A DNA stretch of 64,000 nucleotides, from the NCBI RefSeq assembly GCF_014648875.1, contig NZ_BMRY01000001.1, positions 727,304 through 791,303 of the forward strand. The letters run 5' to 3'. Origin of the DNA: Streptomyces parvus (lineage in GTDB: Bacteria > Actinomycetota > Actinomycetes > Streptomycetales > Streptomycetaceae). Of this stretch, positions 8,870 to 17,135 are shown one piece after another. Position 1 is the first letter of the stretch. The number at the start of each line of letters is the position of its first letter. Position numbers and translations under genes: made by a program. The notes under the pieces were generated by a model that saw only the letters and a list, made by a program, of their open reading frames with translations, made no database searches and had not been told where the DNA came from.

Positions 8870-8910
8870 GGCGGGCCGCCGCGCGGAGAGGATCCGTGCG
8901 GCGGGCCGCC
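8870..8910 (+). terminator. Terminator after the S8 protease gene
   Basis: 18-bp arms (8870-8887 and 8893-8910) pair with one mismatch and one G-U around the loop GAGGA. It lies between the protease and the convergent Uma2 gene and may serve both. Confidence 0.75.
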
Positions 8911-8916
8911 TGTCTG

Positions 8917-9507
8917 TCAGCTGATGGGGAGGACACCGGTGTCCAGCACCAGCCCGAACGGCTCGGGGAGGGGCAGCTCCCGCCCGTACTCGACGGTCTC
9001 CAGCACCCGGTACGTACCGCCCTCCGGCTCGCCGTAGAGCGTCGCGGTCGGGCGGCCGGAGTGCCAGGGGTCGAGGAGCAGGAACAGCTCCACTCCGGCC
9101 TTGGCATAGCCGTTGACCTTGCTGACGCGGTCGTGGTTGGCGTTGGCGCGGGAGGTGATCTCGACGACGAGGCGGGCTTCTTCGGCGGGGACGGTGTTGC
9201 CCGGCCCGGTGGCGGAGGCGCGGTCCACGACGACGAGGTCGGGGATGTAGATCCCGCCCCGCCCCGGGAGGGAGAGGCCGAGGGTCTGGTAGATCCCCCA
9301 CTCCTCCGGGATGACGGTGTAAAGCCTGCGCTGGAGCAGCTCAGCAGTGGTGTTGTGGTCCTTGGACGGCGGCGGCGACACGGTGACGATCTCCTCGATG
9401 ATCTCCACCTTGCAGCCCTCGGGTGCGTCCGTCTCCTCCCAGATCCGGACGAGGTCGTCCCAGTCCTGGCCAGGGCCCGGCGCGGGGTCGACGGTGAGTG
9501 CGCTCAT
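8917..9507 (-). CDS. Uma2-family protein (DUF820, restriction-endonuclease-like fold)
   Basis: Encodes 196 residues of the Uma2/DUF820 family, which is expanded in Streptomyces and has a PD-(D/E)xK nuclease-like core. The core residues are visible as IPDLVVVD (about 90), ARLVVEITS (about 113-120) and a nearby Lys in YAKAGVELFLLLDP. The N-terminal part (VEIIEEIVTVSPPPSKDH) is also typical. The cellular role of this family is not established. It stands alone, bounded by terminators on both sides. Confidence 0.88.
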   Translation of the reverse strand: MSALTVDPAPGPGQDWDDLVRIWEETDAPEGCKVEIIEEIVTVSPPPSKDHNTTAELLQRRLYTVIPEEWGIYQTLGLSLPGRGGIYIPDLVVVDRASATGPGNTVPAEEARLVVEITSRANANHDRVSKVNGYAKAGVELFLLLDPWHSGRPTATLYGEPEGGTYRVLETVEYGRELPLPEPFGLVLDTGVLPIS

Positions 9508-9548
9508 GGCGGTCTCCTCTATCGGTACGTCACCGAGTCCAGCATGCC

Positions 9549-9582
9549 GAACGGGACCGGCGGCAGTCCACCGATCCCGTTC
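9549..9582 (-). terminator. Terminator downstream of deoA
   Basis: GAACGGGA (9549-9556) pairs with TCCCGTTC (9575-9582), with an inner CGGCGG/CCACCG pairing that allows a G-U. It lies 23 bases beyond the deoA stop. Confidence 0.65.
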
Positions 9583-9604
9583 ACCCGTACGAGGAAACCG
9601 CAGG

Positions 9605-10882
9605 TCAGGCGATACGTTCCCGCACCACCGGCAGCGGCGAGAACGACGTGCCGGCCGGGGCGATGTCGTACGACTCCGGCAGGGCCTTCAGGGCGTAGTC
9701 GAACTTCTCCGGGGTGTCCGTGTGCAGCGTCATCAGCGGCTGGCCCTCAGTGACCGTGTCGCCGGGCTTGGCGTGGAGTTCGACGCCCGCGCCCGCCTGC
9801 ACCGGGTCCTCCTTGCGGGCGCGGCCCGCGCCGAGGCGCCAGGCGGCGACGCCGACGTCGTAGGCGTCCAGGCGGGTCAGGACGCCGGAGGCGGGGGCGG
9901 TGACCACGTGCTGTTCGCGGGCGGTGGGGAGCGTGGCGTCCGGGTCGCCGCCCTGGGCGGAGATCATGCGGCGCCAGACGTCCATCGCGGAGCCGTCGGA
10001 GAGGGCCTTCTCGGGGTCGGCGTCCTTGAGGCCCGCCGCGTCCAGCATCTCGCGGGCGAGGGCGAGGGTCAGGTCGATGACGTCCCTCGGTCCGCCGCCG
10101 GCGAGGACCTCGACAGACTCGCGGACCTCCAGGGCGTTGCCCGCGGTGAGGCCGAGCGGGGTCGACATGTCGGTGAGCAGGGCGACCGTGCGCACCCCGC
10201 TGTCGGTGCCGAGGGCGACCATGGTGGAGGCCAGTTCGCGGGCGTCCTCGATGGTCTTCATGAAGGCGCCGGAGCCGACCTTGACGTCCAGGACGAGCGC
10301 GCCGGTGCCCTCGGCGATCTTCTTGGACATGATCGAGCTGGCGATCAGCGGGATCGCCTCGACGGTGCCGGTGACATCGCGCAGCGCGTACAGCTTCTTG
10401 TCGGCGGGGGCGAGGCCGTCACCGGCGGCGCAGATGACCGCGCCGGTGGTGTCGAGGACGTTCAGCATCTCCGCATTGGTGAGGTGGGCCCGCCAGCCGG
10501 GGATGGACTCCAGCTTGTCCAGGGTGCCGCCGGTGTGGCCGAGACCGCGACCGCTGAGCTGCGGCACGGCCGCGCCGCAGGCGGCGACCAGCGGGGCGAG
10601 CGGCAGGGTGATCTTGTCGCCGACGCCGCCGGTGGAGTGCTTGTCGGTGGTGGGGCGGGACAGCGCGTCGAAGTTCATCCGCTCGCCGGAGGCGATCATC
10701 GCGGCGGTCCAGCGGGCGATCTCGGTGCGGTTCATGCCGTTGAGCAGGATCGCCATGGCGAGGGCGGACATCTGCTCGTCGGCGACCTCGCCGCGGGTGT
10801 AGGCGTCGATGACCCAGTCGATCTGCTCGGGGGTCAGTTCGCCTCGGTCCCGCTTGGTGCGGATGACGGAGATGGCGTCCAT
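9605..10882 (-). CDS. deoA: Thymidine (pyrimidine-nucleoside) phosphorylase
   Basis: Encodes 425 residues. It cleaves thymidine/deoxyuridine with phosphate to base plus deoxyribose-1-phosphate in salvage. Family hallmarks are the helical domain (RTKRDRGELTPEQIDWVID), the phosphate-binding KHSTGGVGDKITLPLAP and the LSGRGLGHTGGTLDKLESIPG signature. The C-terminal domain begins near QHVVTAPASGVL. The ATG at 10882 has GAAGGA upstream; the longer frame start lacks support. It lies downstream of cdd in the same direction but behind a strong terminator. A palindrome at 10927, shared with the nucleoside transporter promoters, suggests independent but coordinated control. Confidence 0.97.
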   Translation of the reverse strand: MDAISVIRTKRDRGELTPEQIDWVIDAYTRGEVADEQMSALAMAILLNGMNRTEIARWTAAMIASGERMNFDALSRPTTDKHSTGGVGDKITLPLAPLVAACGAAVPQLSGRGLGHTGGTLDKLESIPGWRAHLTNAEMLNVLDTTGAVICAAGDGLAPADKKLYALRDVTGTVEAIPLIASSIMSKKIAEGTGALVLDVKVGSGAFMKTIEDARELASTMVALGTDSGVRTVALLTDMSTPLGLTAGNALEVRESVEVLAGGGPRDVIDLTLALAREMLDAAGLKDADPEKALSDGSAMDVWRRMISAQGGDPDATLPTAREQHVVTAPASGVLTRLDAYDVGVAAWRLGAGRARKEDPVQAGAGVELHAKPGDTVTEGQPLMTLHTDTPEKFDYALKALPESYDIAPAGTSFSPLPVVRERIA

Positions 10883-10926
10883 GGGAATCCTTCCGGCCGG
10901 GTGCGTACGCAAGAGTCCTCGTTGAC

Positions 10927-10940
10927 TCTACGCGCATAGA
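10927..10940. promoter_or_regulatory. Palindromic operator candidate upstream of deoA (site A)
   Basis: TCTACGCGCATAGA is part of a 16-bp near-perfect palindrome (10926-10941), 45 bp before the deoA start. The same TCTAC-N4-GTAG pattern occurs upstream of the ATPase operon (15508) and bmpA (17013), implying one nucleoside-responsive repressor. Confidence 0.6.
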
Positions 10941-10950
10941 GAGGGGAAAG

Positions 10951-10985
10951 GGCGGTGGCCCTTCCGGGAGGGAAGGGCCACCGCC
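10951..10985 (-). terminator. Terminator after the nucleoside transporter/cdd operon
   Basis: A perfect 15-bp stem (10951-10965 with 10971-10985) closes the 5-base loop GGGAG. It separates cdd from deoA. Confidence 0.85.
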
Positions 10986-11000
10986 GGGAGATACGGGGTG

Positions 11001-11084
11001 CAGCCGAGGTGCCGCGGGCTTCAGCCCAGGTGCTGCGGGCTTCAGCCGAGGTGCTGCGGGCTTCAGCCGAGGTGCTGCGGGCCG
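11001..11084. repeat. 21-bp tandem repeat (4 copies) spanning the cdd stop codon
   Basis: Copies lie at 11001-11021, 11022-11042, 11043-11063 and 11064-11084, with one or two substitutions between them. The last copy encodes the end of CDD. In the cdd frame three copies contribute a TGA, so the 3' end, stop included, has been duplicated downstream. Confidence 0.88.
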
Positions 11085-11476
11085 AACGACTGCGGCAGCA
11101 TCGCGTCGAGCGTACGGAAGCCGTCCGGGGTCTCCAGGAGGAGCTCCGGGCCGCCGAACTCGTACAGGAGCTGCCGGCACCGGCCGCACGGCACCAGGAT
11201 CGCCCCGGTGCCGTCCACGCAGGTGAAGTGGGTCAGCCGGCCGCCGCCGGTGGCGTGGAGCGTGGAGACCAGGCCGCACTCGGCGCAGAGCGAGAGGCCG
11301 TAGCTGGCGTTCTCCACGTTGCAGCCGGTGATGGTGCGGCCGTCGTCCACCCGGGCGGCGACACCGACCGGGAAGCCCGAGTAAGGGGCGTACGCCCGGG
11401 ACATGGCGTCCCGGGCGGCCTCCCGCAGGGCGTCCCAGTCGGCCTCGCCGAAGGCCGGGGCGGGCGGGGGTGTCAC
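11063..11476 (-). CDS. cdd: Cytidine deaminase
   Basis: Encodes 137 residues, the normal length for homotetrameric zinc cytidine deaminases that convert (deoxy)cytidine to (deoxy)uridine. Zinc and catalytic motifs are CNVENASYGLSLCAE (Cys ligand plus catalytic Glu) and PCGRCRQLLYEFG (two Cys ligands). Substrate-contact residues appear in AYAPYSGFPVGVAAR. The GTG start at 11476 overlaps the TGA of the permease gene by four bases, so translation is probably coupled. Its product feeds thymidine phosphorylase downstream. Its final codons form one unit of a 21-bp tandem repeat. Confidence 0.96.
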   Translation of the reverse strand: MTPPPAPAFGEADWDALREAARDAMSRAYAPYSGFPVGVAARVDDGRTITGCNVENASYGLSLCAECGLVSTLHATGGGRLTHFTCVDGTGAILVPCGRCRQLLYEFGGPELLLETPDGFRTLDAMLPQSFGPQHLG

Positions 11477-12738
11477 TTGCCCTCGCCCTTGCGGTACGGC
11501 ATCCCGTTGGCCTTCGGCATCCGCAGGCGTTGCGCGGAGAGCGAGAGGACCAGCAGCGTGGTGACGTACGGCGCGGCGTCGACGAACTGGCTCGGCACCT
11601 GGTCGGTCAGGAAGTACCAGGTGAACAGCAGCGCGGAGACGACCGCCGCGATCGCCGCGGAGACGTACTTCTTCTTGTACAGCTGCCAGAACACCGCGAT
11701 GACCAGCAGGATCGCCAGCAGGAGCAGCATCGCGTGGACGTTCTCGGCGCCGCCGCGCAGCTTGAGGCTGTCGGTGAAGCCGAAGAGGCCGGCGCCCAGC
11801 GCCATACCGCCCGGCATCCAGTTGCCGAAGATCATCGCGGCGAGACCGATGTAGCCGCGGCCGCCGGTCTGGCCCTCCTGGTAGATGCCGGTGGAGACGA
11901 TCGCGAGGAACGCGCCACCGAGGCCCGCCAGACCGCCGGAGATCGTGACGGCGATGTACTTGTACTTGTAGACGTTGACGCCGAGGGTCTCGGCGGCCAC
12001 CGGGGACTCGCCGCAGGAGCGCAGCCGCAGCCCGAACGGGGTGCGCCACAGGATCCACCAGGTGGCGGGGATCAGCAGCAGGGCGACGACGGTGAGCAGG
12101 GACAGGCCGGTGACGAGCCCGCCGATGATGCCGGCCAGGTCGGAGATCAGGAACCAGTGTTGTTGTTGCAGGTCCTGCATCCAGTCCGAGAGCCCCGGAA
12201 CAGTGATCCGGTCGATGGGATCGACGCGCGGGGACTGCTTCGAGGAGCCGCCCTGGACGCCGTCGAAGGCGAAGTTGGAGAGGTAGCGGGTGACGCCGAC
12301 GGCGAGGATGTTGATGGCCACACCGGAGACGATGTGGTTCACACCGAAGGTGACGGTGATGACGGCGTGGAGCAGACCGCCGAGGCAGCCGCCGAGGACA
12401 CCGAAGAGGACACCCACCCACGGGCCCCACTGGAATCCGGCCCACGCGCCGAACCAGGTGCCGAGGATCATCATGCCTTCGAGGCCGATGTTGATGACGC
12501 CCGCACGCTCGGCCCACAGACCGCCGAGTCCGGCGAGGCCGATCGGAACGGCGAGTGCCAGGGCGCCGCGGACCTGGCCGACGGAGGTGATGTCGTTGGC
12601 GCCGCTGATGATGCGGACCAGCGAGACCAGGGCGAGACCGCCCGCGATGATCAGCAGGACGACGGGCAGGGAGAGCTTGCGGCGGCCGTTGCCCTTCTTG
12701 GGGGCGGGGCGTGCGGCGATGGTTTTGCTGGTGCTCAC
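11473..12738 (-). CDS. Nucleoside ABC transporter permease (second)
   Basis: Encodes 421 residues and about ten membrane segments of the branched-chain/ribose-type permease family used by BMP nucleoside importers (NupQ-like). The family region AGVINIGLEGMMILG and the EAA-like stretch AAETLGVNVYKYKY are visible. A Lys/Arg-rich N-tail of about 25 residues precedes TM1. The GTG start at 12738 overlaps the preceding permease stop by four bases, and its own stop overlaps the cdd start. It pairs with the permease at 12735-13853 to form the membrane channel. Confidence 0.93.
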   Translation of the reverse strand: MSTSKTIAARPAPKKGNGRRKLSLPVVLLIIAGGLALVSLVRIISGANDITSVGQVRGALALAVPIGLAGLGGLWAERAGVINIGLEGMMILGTWFGAWAGFQWGPWVGVLFGVLGGCLGGLLHAVITVTFGVNHIVSGVAINILAVGVTRYLSNFAFDGVQGGSSKQSPRVDPIDRITVPGLSDWMQDLQQQHWFLISDLAGIIGGLVTGLSLLTVVALLLIPATWWILWRTPFGLRLRSCGESPVAAETLGVNVYKYKYIAVTISGGLAGLGGAFLAIVSTGIYQEGQTGGRGYIGLAAMIFGNWMPGGMALGAGLFGFTDSLKLRGGAENVHAMLLLLAILLVIAVFWQLYKKKYVSAAIAAVVSALLFTWYFLTDQVPSQFVDAAPYVTTLLVLSLSAQRLRMPKANGMPYRKGEGK

Positions 12739-13853
12739 AGGGCCGCCTCCTTCTCGGTCGTGAGGGCGTGTCCGGCGGCGAGCTCCTCGCCGACCTTCTG
12801 CTGCTGGCGGCGGATGCCGTAACGGCGGACCAGCTCGTAGGAGACGACGACCGAGATCACGATCAGGCCCTGCATGATCGTGGCGATCTCCTTCTCGTAC
12901 CCGTACTGGTCGAGCGAGGCCGAGGACTTGTCCAGGAATGCGATCAGCAGGGCGCTGAGGGCGATGCCGAGCGGGTTGTTCCGGCCCAGCAGCGCGATGG
13001 TGATGCCGGTGAACCCGATGCCCGTGGGGAAGTCGAGGCTGTAGGTGTGGGTGTCGCCGAGCAGGGTCGGCATTCCGGCCAGGCCCGCGACGGCGCCGGA
13101 GATCAGCATCGAGGTGAGGATCATCTTCTTGGCGTCCACGCCGGAGGCCTGGGCCGCGGTCTCGCTGGCGCCGGTGGCGCGCAGGTCGAAGCCGAACCGG
13201 GTGCGGTTCAGGACGAACCAGTAGAGGACACCGCAGCCGGCGGCGACGAAGGTGAAGCCGTAGATCTCCCCGGCCATGTCGCCCATCGGCAGCCCCGGGA
13301 ACCAGCCGGACTCCGCGATCTCGCCGGTGGTGAGGTTGTTGGAGCCGGGAGGCTGCTCGCCGAAGTTCTTCGGCAGGATCATCCAGGCGACGAGCGCGGT
13401 GGCGATCGAGTTGAGCATGATCGTCGAGACGACCTCGCTCACCCCGCGAGTGGTCTTGAGGAAGCCCGCGATGCCGGACCAGAACGCGCCCACGAGCATC
13501 GCGACGATCACGATCAGCGCGATGTGCAGCGGTCCCGGCAGCTCGACGCTCGCGCCGACCAGCGCGGCCATCATCGCGGCGAGGCGGTACTGCCCGTCGA
13601 CCCCGATGTTGAAGAGGTTCATCCGGAAGCCGACGGCCACCGCGAGTGCGGCGAGGTAGTACGTACCGGCCTGGTTGATGATCAGGACCTGCACGTCGGC
13701 GTAGGAGGCCGATTCGAACATGATCCGGTACGGCTCGAACGGGTTCTGCCCGGAGGCGAGCAGCACCACGGTCGTCAGCGCGAGGGCGACGACCAGGGCG
13801 AGCACCGGGCCGGCGAAGCCCAGGATCAGCCGGTCCTTGTCGAATTTCTTCAT
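12735..13853 (-). CDS. Nucleoside ABC transporter permease (first)
   Basis: Encodes 372 residues, a polytopic permease of the BMP-importer type (NupP-like). Conserved pieces include FRMNLFNIGVDGQYRLAAM, GVSEVVSTIMLNSIA and RATGASETAAQASGVDAKKM, the last being the loop that meets the ATPase. The ATG at 13853 overlaps the ATPase stop by four bases, and its stop overlaps the next permease start. The ATPase, this protein, the second permease and CDD are thus one tightly coupled operon. Confidence 0.94.
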   Translation of the reverse strand: MKKFDKDRLILGFAGPVLALVVALALTTVVLLASGQNPFEPYRIMFESASYADVQVLIINQAGTYYLAALAVAVGFRMNLFNIGVDGQYRLAAMMAALVGASVELPGPLHIALIVIVAMLVGAFWSGIAGFLKTTRGVSEVVSTIMLNSIATALVAWMILPKNFGEQPPGSNNLTTGEIAESGWFPGLPMGDMAGEIYGFTFVAAGCGVLYWFVLNRTRFGFDLRATGASETAAQASGVDAKKMILTSMLISGAVAGLAGMPTLLGDTHTYSLDFPTGIGFTGITIALLGRNNPLGIALSALLIAFLDKSSASLDQYGYEKEIATIMQGLIVISVVVSYELVRRYGIRRQQQKVGEELAAGHALTTEKEAAL

Positions 13854-15409
13854 CGGGCCTCGTCCTCCGAGCCTTCGAGGTGACCGGTGGCGGCGCCGGT
13901 CATGGCCGAGCCCAGTTCCTCCGGGGTGATGGTGGCCGGGTCGGCGTCGGCGACCAGCCGGCCGCGGTACATGACGCGCAGGGTGTCGGAGAGCCCGATC
14001 AGCTCGTCCAGGTCGGCCGAGATCAGCAGCACGGCGAGCCCTTCGCGGCGGGCCTCGCGGATCTGGTCCCAGATCTGGGCCTGTGCGCCGACGTCCACCC
14101 CGCGGGTGGGGTGGGCGGCGATCAGGAACTTGGGCGCGTGGCTCATCTCGCGGCCGACGATCAGCTTCTGCTGGTTGCCGCCGGAGAGGGAGGCCGCGGT
14201 GACGTCGATGCCGGGGGTGCGGACGTCGTACTCGCGCACGATGCGCTCGGTGTCGGTACGGGCCGCCTTGTTGTCCAGCAGCCAGCCGCGGCTGTTGGGC
14301 TTCTCGGTGACGTGGCCGAGGATGCGGTTCTCCCACAGCGGGGCGTCCAGCAGGACGCCGTGGCGGTGGCGGTCCTCGGGGATGTAGCCGATGCCGGACT
14401 CGCGGCGCTTGCGGGTCGGGGCGTGCGAGATGTCGTCGGAGCCGAGGGTGATCACTCCGGCGTCCGGGTCGCGCATGCCCATGAGGGCCTCGATGAGCTC
14501 GGTCTGGCCGTTGCCCTCGACGCCCGCGATTCCCAGGACCTCGCCCTGGTGGATGGTGAAGTCGATGCCGGCGAGCACGTCGCGGACGGTGCCGTCGGGG
14601 TCGGTGACGGTGAGCTTCAGGTCCTGGACCCGCAGCATGGGGACGTCGGTGACGGTGGACTCGCGGGTCTCCGGCGAGGGCAGCTCGCTGCCGACCATCA
14701 GCTCGGCGAGCTGCTTGGTCGTGGTGGAGGCCGGGTCGGCGGTGCCCACGGTCGTACCGCGGCGGATGACGGTGATGTCGTCGGCGACCGAGAGGACCTC
14801 GCCCAGCTTGTGCGAGATGAAGATGACGGTCAGGCCCTCGGCCTTGAGCTCCCGCAGGTTGGCGAAGAGCGCGTCGACCTCCTGCGGCACGAGGACCGCG
14901 GTCGGCTCGTCCAGGATCAGGATGCGGGCGCCCCGGTAGAGCACCTTGAGGATCTCCACGCGCTGCCGGTCGGCGACCCCGAGGTCCTCCACGAGCGCGT
15001 CGGGCCGGATGCCGAGCCCGTACGCGTCGGAGATCTCCATGATCTTCTTCCGGGCGCCGGAGCCGATGCCGTACAGCTTCTCGCCGCCGAGGACGACGTT
15101 CTCCAGGACGGTGAAGTTGTCGGCGAGCATGAAGTGCTGGTGCACCATGCCGATGCCGCGCTCGATGGCGTCACCCGGGTTGGCGAACGAGACCTGCTCG
15201 CCGTCGATCGCGATGGTGCCCTCGTCCGGCTTCTGCATGCCGTAGAGGATCTTCATCAGGGTGGACTTACCGGCGCCGTTCTCACCGACGAGGGCGTGCA
15301 CGGTGCCCTTGCCGATGGTGATGTCGATGTCGTGGTTGGCGACGACGCCGGGGAAGCGCTTGGTGATGCCGTGCAGTTCTACGGCAGGGGGACTGCTGGA
15401 CGCGTTGAT
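13850..15409 (-). CDS. Nucleoside ABC transporter ATP-binding protein (two NBDs)
   Basis: About 519 residues with two nucleotide-binding domains. NBD1 has GENGAGKST, the signature-like GVADRQRVEI and ILILDEPTA. NBD2 has the degenerate Walker A GVEGNGQTEL, LSGGNQQK and a Walker B-like FLIAAHPTRG, as usual in BMP/ribose-type systems. The first standard in-frame start is GTG at 15301, but that would remove the first beta-strands. In-frame coding continues upstream (AVELHGITKRFPGVVANHDI) to an ATC at 15409. That codon lies 8 bases after AAGGAG. I place the start there as an atypical initiation codon or a local sequence error. Its stop overlaps the first permease. Confidence 0.88.
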   Translation of the reverse strand: MNASSSPPAVELHGITKRFPGVVANHDIDITIGKGTVHALVGENGAGKSTLMKILYGMQKPDEGTIAIDGEQVSFANPGDAIERGIGMVHQHFMLADNFTVLENVVLGGEKLYGIGSGARKKIMEISDAYGLGIRPDALVEDLGVADRQRVEILKVLYRGARILILDEPTAVLVPQEVDALFANLRELKAEGLTVIFISHKLGEVLSVADDITVIRRGTTVGTADPASTTTKQLAELMVGSELPSPETRESTVTDVPMLRVQDLKLTVTDPDGTVRDVLAGIDFTIHQGEVLGIAGVEGNGQTELIEALMGMRDPDAGVITLGSDDISHAPTRKRRESGIGYIPEDRHRHGVLLDAPLWENRILGHVTEKPNSRGWLLDNKAARTDTERIVREYDVRTPGIDVTAASLSGGNQQKLIVGREMSHAPKFLIAAHPTRGVDVGAQAQIWDQIREARREGLAVLLISADLDELIGLSDTLRVMYRGRLVADADPATITPEELGSAMTGAATGHLEGSEDEAR

Positions 15410-15507
15410 GACGCACTCTCCTTGGCCGGACAGGAGCGGGGGCGGAGGGGCTCGGGGGGCTCGGGGGCCCTGGGGGGCGGGGGTGAAGTTATCGCGCCGG
15501 AGGGCTG

Positions 15508-15521
15508 TCTACACGCGTAGC
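15508..15521. promoter_or_regulatory. Palindromic operator candidate upstream of the transporter operon (site B)
   Basis: TCTACACGCGTAGC matches the TCTAC-N4-GTAG pattern of sites A and C. Its core CTACACGCGTAG is symmetric at 10 of 12 positions. It lies about 100 bp before the ATPase start. Confidence 0.55.
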
Positions 15522-15626
15522 GCTGCCGAATCGTGAAACACGGGTGCACGTCATGGCCCGGACACGGGGTCCGGACCGGGCGGGAGAGCACTGCGAGAGG
15601 CGGATCTTCTTCGGGTCGTACTGAGG

Positions 15627-15731
15627 GTTGCGGACCGCGGGCTGCGGACCGCCGGTGCCGCGGACTGCGGACCGCCGGTGCCGCAGGCTGCGGACTACGG
15701 ACCGCGGGCTGCGGGCCGCCGGTGCCGCGGG
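15627..15731. repeat. GC-rich tandem repeat of about 23 bp in the bmpA/ATPase gap
   Basis: Units beginning CTGCGG occur at 15642, 15665, 15688 and 15709, with periods 23, 23 and 21. A degenerate lead-in starts near 15627. The units share GCGGACCGCCGGTGCCGC. The rest of the nearly 500-bp gap (15410-15906) holds site B and the bmpA terminator, and I see no gene in it. Confidence 0.75.
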
Positions 15732-15867
15732 TCTTCGGTGAAGCCCCAGTGTGTGCGGCTCGGCGGCTGGTCCGCGGCCCTGCCCGTCACCGGCGGCGAG
15801 AGCCACGCGGCGTACGGACAGGGCCTGGGAAACCAGCCGGGGCCGACGGCACGGGGGCCGACGGGGC

Positions 15868-15892
15868 CCGACGGCCCGGGTGGGGCCGTCGG
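15868..15892 (-). terminator. Terminator of bmpA
   Basis: CCGACGGCCC (15868-15877) pairs perfectly with GGGCCGTCGG (15883-15892), 14 bases beyond the bmpA stop. This indicates that bmpA is transcribed separately from the ATPase operon. Confidence 0.75.
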
Positions 15893-15906
15893 ACTCAGGA
15901 CCGTCC

Positions 15907-16953
15907 TTACGGAGCGGTCTTGACGGTGATCTTGCCGTCGATGATGTCCTGCTTGGCCTTGTCGACGGCCGCGATGACGTCCTTCATGTCGGCGAAGGCC
16001 GGGTTGGACATCGACAGGGCGACACCGTTCTTGTCCAGGCCGTAGCGGATCTCACCGGTCTGCGGCTTGCCGTCCTGGACCGACTTGATCAGGTTGAACA
16101 CCGCGTCCTCGATGTCCTTCGTGACCGAGGTCAGGATGGACGCCTTGTAGGGCGCGAGACCCTTCTGCTGGTACTGGTCGGAGTCGACGCCGATGTTCCA
16201 CTTGCCCGCCTTGGAGACGGCCTCAATGGCACCGGAGCCGGCCAGACCGGCGGCCGAGTAGATCACGTCGGCCTTCTTGTCGAGCTGGCCCTGGGCGGCG
16301 GCCTTGCCGAGGTCGGGCTTGGAGAAGCCACCGAAGTCCGGCGGCTGCGTCAGGTACTGCGGAAGCACGTTCACGGAGGCGTCGGTGTCCTTGACGCCCT
16401 GGACGAAGCCCGCCTCGAACTTCTTGATCAGCGGGGTCTCGACACCGCCGATGAAGCCGACCGTCTTCGACTTGGTGACCTTGGCGGCGGCGACGCCGGC
16501 GAGGTAGGAGCCCTGCTCCTCGTTGAAGACGATGTTGGCGATGTTCTCGCCGGTCACCGAGGCGTCGTCGATGATGCCGAAGGTGGTCTTCGGGAACTTC
16601 GGCGCGACCTTCTTGATGGCGGGAGCGTAGGCGAAGCCGACGCCGATGACCGGGTTGTTGCCGGAGCGGGCCAGCTCGGTGAGGCGCTGGACCTTGTCCG
16701 CGTCGCCCTCACCGTCGGAGGGCTCGGCCTCGGAGCCCTGGACGTCGAGGTCCTTCTCGGCCTTCTCGAGTCCGGCGTAGGCGGCGTCGTTGAACGACTG
16801 GTCGCCGCGGCCGCCGATGTCGTACGCGATGGCGGCCTTGTCGCCGTCGGAGCCGGAACCGGAGTCCGACGAGTTTCCGCCACACGCGGTGACGCTGAGA
16901 GCGAGCGCCGCGGACGCGATGCCCACGGTGGTGATCCTGGTGATCCGGCGCAA
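15907..16953 (-). CDS. bmpA: BMP-family nucleoside-binding lipoprotein
   Basis: Encodes 348 residues. A lipoprotein signal ends in the lipobox SVTAC (Cys about 24), followed by a Ser/Gly linker. The BMP/Med periplasmic-binding fold shows GGRGDQSFNDAAYAGLEKA, NPVIGVGFAYAPAIKKVAPKFP, GSYLAGVAAA, VGFIGGVETPLIKKFEAGFVQG and SAAGLAGSGAIEA. It captures nucleosides outside the membrane for the neighbouring permeases and ATPase. The start is TTG at 16953 with AAGGAG seven bases upstream. The operator-like site C lies 60 bp before the start. Confidence 0.94.
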   Translation of the reverse strand: MRRITRITTVGIASAALALSVTACGGNSSDSGSGSDGDKAAIAYDIGGRGDQSFNDAAYAGLEKAEKDLDVQGSEAEPSDGEGDADKVQRLTELARSGNNPVIGVGFAYAPAIKKVAPKFPKTTFGIIDDASVTGENIANIVFNEEQGSYLAGVAAAKVTKSKTVGFIGGVETPLIKKFEAGFVQGVKDTDASVNVLPQYLTQPPDFGGFSKPDLGKAAAQGQLDKKADVIYSAAGLAGSGAIEAVSKAGKWNIGVDSDQYQQKGLAPYKASILTSVTKDIEDAVFNLIKSVQDGKPQTGEIRYGLDKNGVALSMSNPAFADMKDVIAAVDKAKQDIIDGKITVKTAP

Positions 16954-17012
16954 GGGGAGGCTCCTTCAAACCTGACCGAAGCGCCTCTTCCGGCGCTGGT
17001 TTCGCCGCGATC

Positions 17013-17026
17013 GTAACGCGCGTAGA
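17013..17026. promoter_or_regulatory. Operator candidate upstream of bmpA (site C)
   Basis: GTAACGCGCGTAGA has a perfect right half (GCGCGTAGA) of the element found upstream of deoA and the ATPase. The left half is degenerate. Confidence 0.45.
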
Positions 17027-17135
17027 TGTCAGATAAGAGCACGTACGGAAGCCGTTATCGGATCGTCGCGAACAGAAGCCACCCACAAGGCGGCACAGGA
17101 GTCCACGAACGGACTACGAAGAGCGTGTCAACGCT

